64,000 nucleotides of DNA from NCBI GenBank assembly GCA_022821585.1, contig JAJEDI010000095.1:1-64000 (forward strand). Direction: 5' to 3'. The DNA comes from Caldilineaceae bacterium (lineage in GTDB: Bacteria > Chloroflexota > Anaerolineae > Caldilineales > Caldilineaceae). Below the pieces are notes generated by a model. That model was not told the DNA's origin, made no database searches, and was given only the letters and a program-made list of their open reading frames with translations. Shown piece after piece: positions 1 to 8,167 of this stretch. A program made the translations under genes and the position numbers. Within the stretch, counting starts at the first letter, position 1. Every line of letters starts with the position of its first letter.

Positions 1-39
1 TTCGCTGACATTGTGGCAGGTCGAATTATAGGAGTATCA

Positions 40-849
40 GTGTATCCATCTCTACCGTTGGGGCCGCTTTCACTGCCTACGGCCCAGATTCTAGCAATCG
101 TCGCTGCCTGGTTCGGATTATCCGTCATGGCGCGGGTTGGCAGGCGTCTGCAGTTGGACGCGGACATGGTCTGGAATCTGGGTACGATCGCTTTTGCAGC
201 GGGTGTCATTGTAGCCCGGCTGTCGCATGCAGTCCAGTTTTGGGGCGTCTATCGCGCGGAGCCGCTGCTCCTGATCAGCATTCGACCGGGGGGGCTCTTG
301 TTGTGGCCAGGAGTGGCAGGCGCCCTGATTGCGGCCTACCTTTACTTGATCCGAGTGGGCACCGATCCAAGGCCGGTCGGGATCGCTGCTGTGTTCGGGC
401 TGCTTGCGGGCGGGGTGGTGCTGGAGATTTCGAATTTTCTGACCGGCGCTGTGGTGGGCACGATGGGTGTTCCGCCGGGCGTGCTGTCCTGGTTTCCGTT
501 CTTGATGGGAGTTTCTCTTGATGCGGACCTGTCTCAGACGTCCTCTATCCGTCATCCCGTAGCGCTCTATCGGGCCATAGGAATGATGCTGATTGTTGGC
601 GGCTTTCTAGTATGGGGCAACTGGGGCAAACCGGGGCGGCTTGCCGGGCAGGCAGTCCTTGCGCTTGCCCTGTTGCGCTTATTTGCGGACGGGTTTGCGG
701 CTGACAGCCGGCTGATAGGTTCGCTGCGCCTTACACAGTTGGCGGCGCTGACGGCAGCTGCGGGGATAGCGCTGATGCTGGCGCGGACGGCGGACAGAGA
801 GGGCCAGCTACTGGGGGAGAAGAAGCTGGAAGAAGGCGGCAGCTCGTAG
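40..849 (+). CDS. Lgt-like integral membrane protein, probably not catalytic
   Basis: This is a 269-residue polytopic membrane protein that follows the layout of prolipoprotein diacylglyceryl transferase (Lgt): a short N-terminus leading into hydrophobic helices, a Gly-rich loop after the third segment, an NF-containing central loop and a late HPVALYR motif that matches the HPxQLYE box of Lgt. The residues that make Lgt active are not there. The usual His-Gly-Gly is LWPG, the GRxGNF signature reads LEISNF, and the Glu of the HPxQLYE box is Arg. I chose the GTG at 40 because GGAG lies five bases upstream; a GTG at 13 is also open. Membership of the Lgt fold is inferred from the pattern, and function is unknown. 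It is followed by a convergent thiamine gene. Confidence 0.62.
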   Translation: MYPSLPLGPLSLPTAQILAIVAAWFGLSVMARVGRRLQLDADMVWNLGTIAFAAGVIVARLSHAVQFWGVYRAEPLLLISIRPGGLLLWPGVAGALIAAYLYLIRVGTDPRPVGIAAVFGLLAGGVVLEISNFLTGAVVGTMGVPPGVLSWFPFLMGVSLDADLSQTSSIRHPVALYRAIGMMLIVGGFLVWGNWGKPGRLAGQAVLALALLRLFADGFAADSRLIGSLRLTQLAALTAAAGIALMLARTADREGQLLGEKKLEEGGSS

Positions 850-952
850 AAAGGATAGGTCTTTTCGTCGTAAGAACGGCTGCATCGTCTCTGGCTTTTG
901 CTGGGGGATGGCTGGGTAACGCAAGTAGCCGGGACCGGGCCGAAGCCGCCTA

Positions 953-1591
953 TCAGGGAAACTGCTGGATAACGAGCAGGATGCCGGATTCAATTGAAAT
1001 CTGGGCTGATGAGGAAGTCAAGGTGTTGCTCACGCCGCGGGTGCTGCCGAGGTGAAGGGTGGCGTCCACTAACGGGTATTCGAGGCCGCGATAGGAAATG
1101 CCAGTAACCTCCTCGCTCAGAGCGACAGCGCTGACAAAGCAACCGGCCGGCCCGGTCAAGGTCAACGATTCGGGTCCTCGTAGCAGGCGCGCCAGCTGGT
1201 CTCCTTCGGCGATAGCAAGCGGCACATTCCAATTCTTTTGAGCCAGAATCAGGAGATTGGCGAGAGTCTGATCGAGGCGGCCACCAAGAGCACCAACTAA
1301 AAGGATTTCGGTTGCGCCGTCTTTGACTGCACGTGCAATCGCCAGCTCCAGATCGGTTGCGTCCTTGGCAGCTGGATGTTTTTCTACGGCGGCTCCTTGC
1401 TCACGCAGCCTGGCGAGGAGACCTTCGTCGATACTGTCCAGGTCGCCTACGATCACATCGGGCGACAGCCCAAGGGCTTCCATGTGGCGGGCGCCGCCGT
1501 CGGCAGCGATTCGATAGTCGCCCCGATGCAGCCAACGCGCCGTCGCGCCGTAGTCGGCTATTTCCCCGTTGACGAAAACGATTACCCGCAC
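953..1591 (-). CDS. thiN: Thiamine diphosphokinase
   Basis: Transfers diphosphate from ATP to thiamine to make the cofactor thiamine diphosphate in the cytoplasm. The 212-residue product has the full family pattern: DGG at residues 31-33, GDLDSI at 49-54, KDATD at 76-80 and a GALGGRLDQ motif near 100-108, followed by the small C-terminal beta domain. Length is normal for the family. The gene lies 15 bases downstream of a DUF456 gene on the same strand and shares a run of closely spaced minus-strand genes (DUF456, NAD(P)H-hydrate epimerase, membrane protein), so co-transcription is likely. The cofactor would serve the E1 enzymes elsewhere in this window. Confidence 0.93.
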   Translation of the reverse strand: MRVIVFVNGEIADYGATARWLHRGDYRIAADGGARHMEALGLSPDVIVGDLDSIDEGLLARLREQGAAVEKHPAAKDATDLELAIARAVKDGATEILLVGALGGRLDQTLANLLILAQKNWNVPLAIAEGDQLARLLRGPESLTLTGPAGCFVSAVALSEEVTGISYRGLEYPLVDATLHLGSTRGVSNTLTSSSAQISIESGILLVIQQFP

Positions 1592-1606
1592 TTCTCCTCC
1601 AACTTT

Positions 1607-2188
1607 CTATAGGAAGGCCTGCCAGGCAAAGATCGATAGCATCATCAGACTGATGATGAACTCGACGGCCATGGCCATCAGGAAACCGCCTACGTAACCC
1701 TTGACAGCTCGCGTTGCCGCGGCTTTGTTTTCCTGCACATTCGATGCGCCCGGGGCGGCCTCCTCCTGTTGCAGTACTGCTGCATTCGCCGAAGCCACCT
1801 GCGCACGACGATATTCCATCAGCCACAGCGCTGAGATTGATCCGATCGCGGCCCCAATGAAAGTGCCGACGACAGGAACGCTGGAGAGCAGAATTGCGCC
1901 GAGCAGACCCCCCAGTATCGAAACGCCGATCGACCGCCAGCCCGCGCCGGACCGTTTGCTGCCAAGGAAAGTCAGTCCCAAGTCCGCCCCCCAGGCGATG
2001 ACAGTCAGAACTGCGAGCACAAGAAGTGTCAGCCAACCGATGCGGGCAAATCCGTCTGCCCAAGCCCAGACCAATGTACCCAGCCAGATTAGCAGCGGAC
2101 CGGGAAGTATGGGGACAAGCGCTCCGACAATTCCCAAGAAAATGAGCAAATAGCTCAGTACGAAGAAGAGACTCGAGAGGTCAAACAC
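1607..2188 (-). CDS. DUF456 family membrane protein
   Basis: A 193-residue membrane protein with the typical DUF456 arrangement: an N-terminal helix, a conserved VPILPGPLLIW-type turn near residues 26-36, a second pair of helices, and a Gly-rich GGLLGAILLS segment followed by GTFIGAAIG, which in this family forms a tight glycine-zipper helix pair. An Ala/Gln-rich loop near residues 130-160 precedes a last hydrophobic segment. The function of DUF456 proteins is not known. It sits six bases after the NAD(P)H-hydrate epimerase stop codon, so the two are probably translated from one message. Confidence 0.85.
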   Translation of the reverse strand: MFDLSSLFFVLSYLLIFLGIVGALVPILPGPLLIWLGTLVWAWADGFARIGWLTLLVLAVLTVIAWGADLGLTFLGSKRSGAGWRSIGVSILGGLLGAILLSSVPVVGTFIGAAIGSISALWLMEYRRAQVASANAAVLQQEEAAPGASNVQENKAAATRAVKGYVGGFLMAMAVEFIISLMMLSIFAWQAFL

Positions 2189-2194
2189 GCGAGG

Positions 2195-2953
2195 CTACTC
2201 CTCAAGGAAAGCTGTGCCGTCCTGTATATGGAAGGGCAAGACGGTATCTCTGGCAAAAAGCGGCGGCACCTCCAAGTCAAAGTGTTCGTAGAGGGCAGGC
2301 GGCACGCCGATATCGGCGAGGTAAAGCTGACCGCAGGCCGCCCGCGCTTCCGGCTGCAGCAGGCCGCGCTTTGGGAGGGCCAGAGTCATGGTGGCGGTTG
2401 CCGATACGTGTGGGACAGATAGGTGCCCGCCGGTGGGATCCAGGCCACTGGGCGCGTCCAGGCTCAAAATAGGGGCTACGCTACTATTTGCCAACTGGAT
2501 CAGGTCGGCAGTGCGACCGCGGGGATCTCCCGAAAGGCCGTAGCCGATCAACGCGTCGACAATCAAGTCTGCAGGCGGGAGCTCCCAGCCCTCTTCCGCC
2601 CAGGCAAGAGGTGCGTCCATATTCTGAAGGATAGAGAACTGATCTCTCGTTGCCCCAGGAGACAGCTCGGTTGGCGGATGTGTCAATACGATTTGTACCC
2701 AAGCGCCCCAGTTGAGAAGGTGGCGGGCGGCAGCCAGTCCGCCACCGCCGTTGTTGCCGCGCCCGGCGAGGACAACGATTGGCCGGTCCTCCAACGCGTC
2801 TACTTCGTCTTCGACTGACAGAATGCGTTTGGCCAGGAGGGCGAGGTTTCGACCGGCGTTTTCCATCATCTGGAGCAGCTGAATGCCAAACTGCTCGACC
2901 ATCAACCGGTCTACCTCCTGCATCTGGTTAGTGGATAGCGTTGGCAGAGTCAC
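2195..2953 (-). CDS. nnrE: NAD(P)H-hydrate epimerase (YjeF N-terminal domain only)
   Basis: Repairs damaged cofactor by interconverting the R and S forms of hydrated NAD(P)H. The 252-residue product is a single YjeF_N domain: MMENAGRN near residues 29-36, a nucleotide-binding loop GRGNNGGGG near 64-72 and LSLDAPSGLDPTGG further on, which contains the catalytic Asp. The ADP-dependent dehydratase domain that is often fused is absent. One oddity is that the usual NNGGDG reads NNGGGG, so a conserved Asp is Gly. I chose the GTG at 2953, five bases after the upstream stop, because it gives the standard N-terminus before the MQEVDR segment; an ATG at 2923 is an alternative. The open frame continues far upstream but there overlaps the membrane-protein gene and is a shadow. 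Confidence 0.85.
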   Translation of the reverse strand: MTLPTLSTNQMQEVDRLMVEQFGIQLLQMMENAGRNLALLAKRILSVEDEVDALEDRPIVVLAGRGNNGGGGLAAARHLLNWGAWVQIVLTHPPTELSPGATRDQFSILQNMDAPLAWAEEGWELPPADLIVDALIGYGLSGDPRGRTADLIQLANSSVAPILSLDAPSGLDPTGGHLSVPHVSATATMTLALPKRGLLQPEARAACGQLYLADIGVPPALYEHFDLEVPPLFARDTVLPFHIQDGTAFLEE

Positions 2954-2958
2954 TAGAG

Positions 2959-4032
2959 TTAGTTCGGAATCCGGGGCGGCAGGAGCAGAAAGCTGAGAAG
3001 CCAGCAGACCAACGTTGGGATTACGATAGTGCTGGTCCACATGTGAACCGACCAGGTTGACCCCACCGTTAGCAAGAGGACAATATAGTACCCGCCGTAC
3101 AGGAGCAAGGGAATCGCCGGGGCCAGCCAGCGAATTGAGTTCGGGTTGCTTGATGGTTTTGCCTGCCATGCCATATAGTCTACGGCCGCGGCGGCGACGG
3201 CCATGCCGATGGCTAGCCAGATCATCAGCGGCCGCTCGTAGTCCACAATCGTGGCGCCCAGTATCGAGAGCCAGAGGACGACGGAAACTGCTCCAAGGGG
3301 CAACCGCCAGCGGCGCAGGGCCAAGAGCAGTGGTCCTGTCAGCGCGGCAGCCGTGATCGTAGCCCCGACCAAACCGGCCACTTTTCCCACGTCGTCGCCG
3401 AAGTAACCACTGCCTGTCCCAGGCGTGCCAAGGAGAACGGTAACGGGAAAGAAAAACATCATGAAGAAAGTGAGCGCCGCCATAAAGGTGGCCAGAGAAG
3501 CGACCGCAGTTGCCAATTCGCGCCAGCTTCCCAGGGTTTCTTTCTGGTTCCAGGCGGCACGCAAAGGGCCAGTAACGGTAAGGCCGATACCGAGTCCCAG
3601 CATGATGTGGGTCGGGCTGAAGAGTGCCTCGACGCCTCTCTCGATTCCGAAGAGCAAATGCCATACCATGTCGCCGACGCCGCCGGCAGCGAAGATGAGA
3701 AGACCGACTCCAGTCAGGCGATAGCCTTCGGGGATAGAAAGAGCCAGCGGGTATCCTCGTAACCTATTGGCAACTGCCACAGAAATAAACGCGACCGCCA
3801 CAAGAAGGTAGCCGCTGTAAAAGAAGGCGTGCCAGAATGTAAAAAACGACTCATCCACTCGCCCATGATTGTGCGCCCAGCCATCCAGGTACATTCCGCC
3901 GACGAAAATCACGCACAGGATATTGATCAGCCAGTCGAAGTAGAGCCCGGAGACTCGCTTAGCCTGTAAGGTTTTTGCATGCGGCCCGGTCGCGGCCGCG
4001 GCTATGGAATCGGAAAGAATAGACTCACTCAT
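2959..4032 (-). CDS. Multipass membrane protein of unknown function
   Basis: I do not recognise this family. The 357-residue product has a hydrophilic N-terminus of about 30 residues and then roughly nine or ten hydrophobic segments with short loops. Notable features are a WHAFFYSGYL segment near residue 67 and an FSPTHIMLGLGIG segment near 138, where His residues lie at the ends of helices and could bind a metal or cofactor. There is no signal peptide or soluble domain. It lies first in the minus-strand run with nnrE, DUF456 and thiN, with only five bases to nnrE, which suggests one transcript but does not explain its role. Confidence 0.7.
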   Translation of the reverse strand: MSESILSDSIAAAATGPHAKTLQAKRVSGLYFDWLINILCVIFVGGMYLDGWAHNHGRVDESFFTFWHAFFYSGYLLVAVAFISVAVANRLRGYPLALSIPEGYRLTGVGLLIFAAGGVGDMVWHLLFGIERGVEALFSPTHIMLGLGIGLTVTGPLRAAWNQKETLGSWRELATAVASLATFMAALTFFMMFFFPVTVLLGTPGTGSGYFGDDVGKVAGLVGATITAAALTGPLLLALRRWRLPLGAVSVVLWLSILGATIVDYERPLMIWLAIGMAVAAAAVDYMAWQAKPSSNPNSIRWLAPAIPLLLYGGYYIVLLLTVGSTWSVHMWTSTIVIPTLVCWLLSFLLLPPRIPN

Positions 4033-4385
4033 CGCCTTCGGTCCACAGGTTAATACGCATTGAAAAAGCCCGGGTTTCAGTGTAACCGAACTGCTGATGC
4101 ACTCAAAGCGGACCCCGGTTCTCGGTATTTCTTAGAATCAGTATTTCCTAAATGTTGACGGCATTTTCAGTCTTGTTCTACACACAGTAGGGCCAACTGG
4201 GGACCCCCGATTTGCCAAGGCAGCCTTCTAAAGGAGGCAACAGAAGGAAGAAGAGATTCAGGCTTTAAATGCAGGATTTGGGAAGGGTTGTTTGGAGAAT
4301 TCAGCGCGCCGGTGATATTCTACGCGACAAAACCCTTTGCCTTTGAAAGTGGCGGCGGGGTCTGCTTCCCGCCGGAGAAGTGCGC
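4033..4385. other. Divergent intergenic region between membrane protein and nadC
   Basis: About 350 bases without a supported gene separate two divergently transcribed genes, so both promoters should be here. A TTGACG near 4154 has no convincing -10 partner at normal spacing. Short open frames on both strands lack ribosome sites and homology that I can recognise. GGAG at 4374-4377 serves the nadC start. Confidence 0.5.
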
Positions 4386-5264
4386 GTGAGTAAGTTCCTG
4401 AAACAGGCGAAACCAGCCGTTCACCTGGCGCTGAAAGAAGATATCGGCGGCGGCGATGTGACCACTCTAGCGACGATCCCGGGAGCGACACGGGCGCAAG
4501 GACGCTTCCTGGCAAAGTCTTCCGGGATTATTGCAGGGTCGGATGTCGCGGCACTGACTTATGATGTGCTAACGGCCTGGGATTCGATGGGGCTGAGTGG
4601 GGAGGACGGCGATACCGTTCGGTTCAGCTCTTACGTGGGAGAAGGGGAGAAAGTTGCCGCGGGGACTGTAATCGCCAGCGCCGCCGGCCCCGCTCGAATC
4701 CTGCTGACGGCAGAGAGGGTGGCGCTCAACTTTATGCAGCGCATGTCGGGCATCGCGACTTTGACGCAGAGCTACGTTGAGGCGGCACGGGGCACGAAGG
4801 CGGTCATCCTGGACACTCGCAAGACGGCACCGGGATTGCGCCTGTTCGATAAGAGGGCTGTGGCTCTGGGCGGGGGGATGAACCACCGCTTTGGTCTCTT
4901 CGACATGGCGCTCGTCAAGGACAATCACATTGCGGCGGCCGGAGGCATTTCGCCGGCTGTGCAGGGAATTCGCGGACAGTACGAAGAAATCGAGATCGAA
5001 GTCGAGGTGGCAAGTCTGACACAGTTGGAAGAGGCACTGGCGCTTGACGTGGATCGAATTCTCCTAGACAACATGACCCCCGAGCAGATCGGCGAGGCAG
5101 TTTCCATCGCGGCAGGCCATACTCCATTAGAGGCCTCCGGCGGCGTAAGCCTGGAAAATGTCGCGGCAGTTGCTGCGACCGGCGTAGATTACATTTCGGT
5201 CGGCGCGCTTACCCATTCGGTTCCCGCGTTAGACATTAGTTTCGACTTGGAGATGTCGATCTGA
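4386..5264 (+). CDS. nadC: Quinolinate phosphoribosyltransferase
   Basis: Converts quinolinate and PRPP to nicotinate mononucleotide, CO2 and pyrophosphate, the third step of de novo NAD synthesis. The roughly 290-residue product has an N-terminal segment with KEDIGGGDVTT, the NFMQRMSGIAT helix, the DTRKTAPGLR phosphate and quinolinate site, KDNHI, IEVEV and the LLDNM strand of the alpha/beta barrel. I prefer the GTG at 4386, which lies eight bases after GGAG; a GTG at 4380 is in the same frame but too close. The next gene, nadA, makes its substrate and starts 63 bases downstream, so the two form a small NAD operon. nadB is not in the window. Confidence 0.95.
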   Translation: MSKFLKQAKPAVHLALKEDIGGGDVTTLATIPGATRAQGRFLAKSSGIIAGSDVAALTYDVLTAWDSMGLSGEDGDTVRFSSYVGEGEKVAAGTVIASAAGPARILLTAERVALNFMQRMSGIATLTQSYVEAARGTKAVILDTRKTAPGLRLFDKRAVALGGGMNHRFGLFDMALVKDNHIAAAGGISPAVQGIRGQYEEIEIEVEVASLTQLEEALALDVDRILLDNMTPEQIGEAVSIAAGHTPLEASGGVSLENVAAVAATGVDYISVGALTHSVPALDISFDLEMSI

Positions 5265-5327
5265 CATCCTCCAATTGAAGACGGCGGCGAGAGGCCAGCC
5301 GAGACTCCAAAAAGCGAGGTAGCACCC

Positions 5328-6491
5328 ATGAAGGCAACAACAGTTGCGACTTCCCTGGCAGAAATTACCGATGCCCGGTCGATGTACGAGGCCCTTGCGC
5401 GCAAGCTCCACGACGTGGTCCTTGACGTAGAGTTGCGAATCAAGGCGGAAATTGCGGCGCAGATAAATCGCCTTAAGAAGGAACGGAACGCGGTTATCCT
5501 CGGCCACAACTACATGGAGGCTGCGCTGTTCCATTCGATCCCTGATTTTGTCGGCGACTCTCTCTATCTGAGCCGGATGGCGGCCCGGACCGACAAGGAC
5601 GTGATCGTCTTCTGCGGCGTGGAGTTTATGGCAGAGACGGCAAAGATACTCAGCCCGGACAAGACTGTACTGCTTCCGGCTGAAAAGGCAGGCTGCTCGC
5701 TGGCCGCAAGCATTACGGCGGAGGACGTGCGGCGCCTGAAGGAGCAGTTTCCCGGCGTACCTGTAGTCACGTATGTAAACACATACGCCGATGTGAAAGC
5801 GGAAACGGACATTTGCTGCACGAGCGGAAATGCGGCCGCGGTGGTCAACTCTCTGGACTCCGAACGGGTCATTTTCCTGCCCGATGAGTATCTGGCCAAG
5901 AACGTGGCCGAGGAGACGGGAAAGCAGATCATCATTCCGCCCATCAACGGGTTCGAAGCGGAGAGCGCAGTTGAATTAGAGTCAGCGCCGGGTTCGATAG
6001 AACCGGAGGCGACGGTCCTGCGAGATCAGGAAACAGGCCACCCGGTCATTCCTCTGCAAAGTGAGGAGTTTGACTTGATCGGATGGCATGGCCGTTGCGA
6101 GGTCCACGACAAGTTTACCGTGGATGACATAAGGCGGGTTCGGGCGGAGTTCCCGGATGTCGCAGTACTCTCCCATCCTGAATGCAGTCCAGAGGTCGTT
6201 GCGGCATCTGACTTCACCGGCAGTACTTCAGCGATGATCCGCCATGTTGAAGAGACCAACGCGACGCGTTACTTGCTACTGACCGAATGCTCAATGGGGG
6301 ACAACATCATTGGCGCCAACCCGGACAAGGAGATGTTACGACTCTGCTCTGTCCGCTGCCCCCATATGGGCCAGATTACGATGGAAGACACCCTGGCTGC
6401 GCTGGAAAATATGCAGTACGAGATTACCGTACCTGAAGAGATTCAGGCCAGGGCTGCGCGTTCGGTCCAGCGTATGGTGGAGATTGGTTAG
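5328..6491 (+). CDS. nadA: Quinolinate synthase
   Basis: Condenses iminoaspartate with dihydroxyacetone phosphate to quinolinate using a [4Fe-4S] cluster. The 387-residue product has the three-fold repeated NadA fold. Likely cluster cysteines are Cys123 (AGCSLA), Cys257 (WHGRCEVH) and Cys340 or Cys344 in the CSVRCPHM segment. Substrate motifs such as GHNYMEAA and SHPECSP are present. Two things are odd. An acidic stretch of about 45 residues (roughly 207-250) is inserted just before the second cluster Cys, where most NadA proteins go straight into the WxGxCxVH motif. Also, the TAG stop is followed in frame by 69 open codons. A moderate AGGT ribosome site precedes the ATG. Confidence 0.93.
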   Translation: MKATTVATSLAEITDARSMYEALARKLHDVVLDVELRIKAEIAAQINRLKKERNAVILGHNYMEAALFHSIPDFVGDSLYLSRMAARTDKDVIVFCGVEFMAETAKILSPDKTVLLPAEKAGCSLAASITAEDVRRLKEQFPGVPVVTYVNTYADVKAETDICCTSGNAAAVVNSLDSERVIFLPDEYLAKNVAEETGKQIIIPPINGFEAESAVELESAPGSIEPEATVLRDQETGHPVIPLQSEEFDLIGWHGRCEVHDKFTVDDIRRVRAEFPDVAVLSHPECSPEVVAASDFTGSTSAMIRHVEETNATRYLLLTECSMGDNIIGANPDKEMLRLCSVRCPHMGQITMEDTLAALENMQYEITVPEEIQARAARSVQRMVEIG

Positions 6492-6833
6492 CTCGCAGCC
6501 AGCGCTTCCCACTTTGACGTCTCGCAGCGGCTCGCCGGAGCCACGACTGCGCTGGAGCCGGCAGACGCTGGGGTACCGGTGACGGCCGTTGCGCGCTGTG
6601 GAACGTCTTTGGATGCGATCAGAAAGTTGGCACAGGGCGGCACCAACTGCCTGGGCAGTGGTGAGGCGGCTGCAGAGTGCTGTGTGCTGTGCAAGCCGTA
6701 AAGTCAGTCGCTATCGCGATCTGAGATTCCCGGCCATGCGTGGGATTCCACGCTCGCGAGAAGGATGTGGGCACTTAACGGTTGGGCAAGCATGTACGGG
6801 GTATTCGCGCAGCGCAGGCTTTGACTGTACGGC
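6492..6833. other. Gap after nadA with an in-frame open extension
   Basis: The first 210 bases (6492-6701) continue the nadA frame after its TAG stop for 69 codons and end in TAA. Third positions are mostly G or C, as in real genes here, and the tail holds five Cys residues. There is no start codon with a ribosome site inside it, so it could be a pseudogenised C-terminal domain, a read-through product or chance. From 6702 to 6833 nothing is recognised; the next gene converges. Confidence 0.4.
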
Positions 6834-7625
6834 TCACTGTTCAGCCGATTCGAGCGGAATAAAGCCTCTACCACCTTCCAATGGGGTGAACCAGTCGAGG
6901 CGGTCGCCCAATGCGACGACATCCCCGAACACGAGTACTGCAGGGGCGTGAATCTCAGCTATTTCCATCGCTCGGGCCAGTCCGGCCACAGTTGAGCGGG
7001 CCACTTTCTGGTGTACTGTCGATGCACTTGCTATCGCAGCGGCCGGGGTTTCCGGATCGCGGCCATGCTCGACCAGGGCCTCACAGATCTTATCTGCAGT
7101 GCGAACAGCCATCAGAACTACAAGAGTGGGCACTTCCGCCATCAGCGACCAGTCGATGTATGAGCCTTCCTTGGTGGGATCCTCGAAGCCGGCAACAACC
7201 GTGAAGGCGCTCGCCTGACCACGATGTGTGACTGGGATACCGGCGTACGCTGGTGCGGCGATAGCCGAACTGATGCCGGGCACAACCTCATAATCGAGTC
7301 CGGCTGCGGCAAGCGCAAGGCACTCCTCACCGCCCCGGCCAAAGACAAAGCCGTCGCCCCCTTTCAAACGTACGACCTGGAATCCTGCGTGCACGCGCTC
7401 CACCAGTAGTGCATTGATGCCGTCCTGGGTCATCGCACGAGGTGCATAGCCCTGCTTGCCGACGAAGATTCTCTCGGCCTGGGGATGTACTTCATCCAAG
7501 AGTTCGCGGGCGATAAGCCTGTCGTAGATAACGACGTCGGCGGCGCGCAGGAGAGCAAGGCCGCGCACGCTGATCAGGTCGGCGCGCCCGGGCCCTGCGC
7601 CGACAATGTAAGCCTTGCCCTTCAT
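6834..7625 (-). CDS. cobA: Uroporphyrinogen-III C-methyltransferase
   Basis: Transfers two methyl groups from S-adenosylmethionine to uroporphyrinogen III to give precorrin-2, the branch point to siroheme and cobalamin. The 263-residue product has VGAGPGRADLISVRG at the N-terminus, the VVRLKGGDGFVFGRG loop and VPGISSAIAAPAYAGIPVTHRG, all hallmarks of SUMT. I start it at the ATG at 7625, eleven bases after an AAAGG ribosome site; the frame stays open further upstream but adds residues foreign to the family. The precorrin-2 dehydrogenase gene just upstream on the same strand takes the product onward, so this is a siroheme pair. Confidence 0.93.
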   Translation of the reverse strand: MKGKAYIVGAGPGRADLISVRGLALLRAADVVIYDRLIARELLDEVHPQAERIFVGKQGYAPRAMTQDGINALLVERVHAGFQVVRLKGGDGFVFGRGGEECLALAAAGLDYEVVPGISSAIAAPAYAGIPVTHRGQASAFTVVAGFEDPTKEGSYIDWSLMAEVPTLVVLMAVRTADKICEALVEHGRDPETPAAAIASASTVHQKVARSTVAGLARAMEIAEIHAPAVLVFGDVVALGDRLDWFTPLEGGRGFIPLESAEQ

Positions 7626-7692
7626 AAAGTGCACACCTTTCCGATAGAGGCACTTAAGGCGATGCATCCAAGGTCTGCAAACGGCAATGGTT

Positions 7693-8148
7693 TCACGGCT
7701 CATGCTCCAACAGTGCGGCGATACGGTCGCGGGCGGCGGTGGCAATGCCGGGCTGTCCGGAATGGGTGCTAACTGAGACGATCAAGTCGTCCCGTCGAGT
7801 GACTGCAGGTGAGTGAAAGTTGCCTTCAGCCGGTGCGTCGGCCACGTTAACCAGAAGTTCCATCGTGTGCGCGGCCTCGGCGATTTCACGGTTGACATTG
7901 CGCACGTTTGTCGCGGCAAAAACGAGCGCAGCATCTTCCAAGTCACCGTCTCTGTATCTGCGCCGTGTCCATTCGATCTTGCCTGATTCGGCCCAGGCGA
8001 TTATCTGGTCGGTTGCGGACGGGCTGACCAGGCGAACGGGCACTTGCCCGGCCAGAAGGCTGCGCACCTTGCGCTCGCCTACAATCCCGCCGCCGATGAC
8101 CACGGCAGTTCGTCCGCCAAGCGTGGTCACGGTCAGAGGATATCGCAT
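7693..8148 (-). CDS. Precorrin-2 dehydrogenase (Met8/CysG N-domain type)
   Basis: Oxidises precorrin-2 to sirohydrochlorin with NAD+, and some family members also insert iron. The 151-residue product has the Rossmann motif GGGIVGERKV near residues 18-27, the ATN.R..N.EIA segment and the NVADAPAEGNFHSPA active-site region with its Asp. It is shorter than Met8p and lacks the methyltransferase half found in CysG, which is encoded separately next door. Whether it chelates iron cannot be told from sequence. It lies 19 bases after the fused folate gene and 67 before cobA, and all three share a strand. Confidence 0.92.
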   Translation of the reverse strand: MRYPLTVTTLGGRTAVVIGGGIVGERKVRSLLAGQVPVRLVSPSATDQIIAWAESGKIEWTRRRYRDGDLEDAALVFAATNVRNVNREIAEAAHTMELLVNVADAPAEGNFHSPAVTRRDDLIVSVSTHSGQPGIATAARDRIAALLEHEP

Positions 8149-8167
8149 GGTGTTGCCACTCCTTTCT

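Noticed and set aside
1401..2063. A 220-codon minus-strand frame across DUF456 and thiN
   Set aside because: It is out of frame with both real genes and gives an Arg/Cys-rich product typical of shadow frames.
2959..3664. N-terminal extension of NAD(P)H-hydrate epimerase to 489 residues
   Set aside because: That part is in the wrong frame of the membrane-protein gene, is rich in Arg and has no domain.
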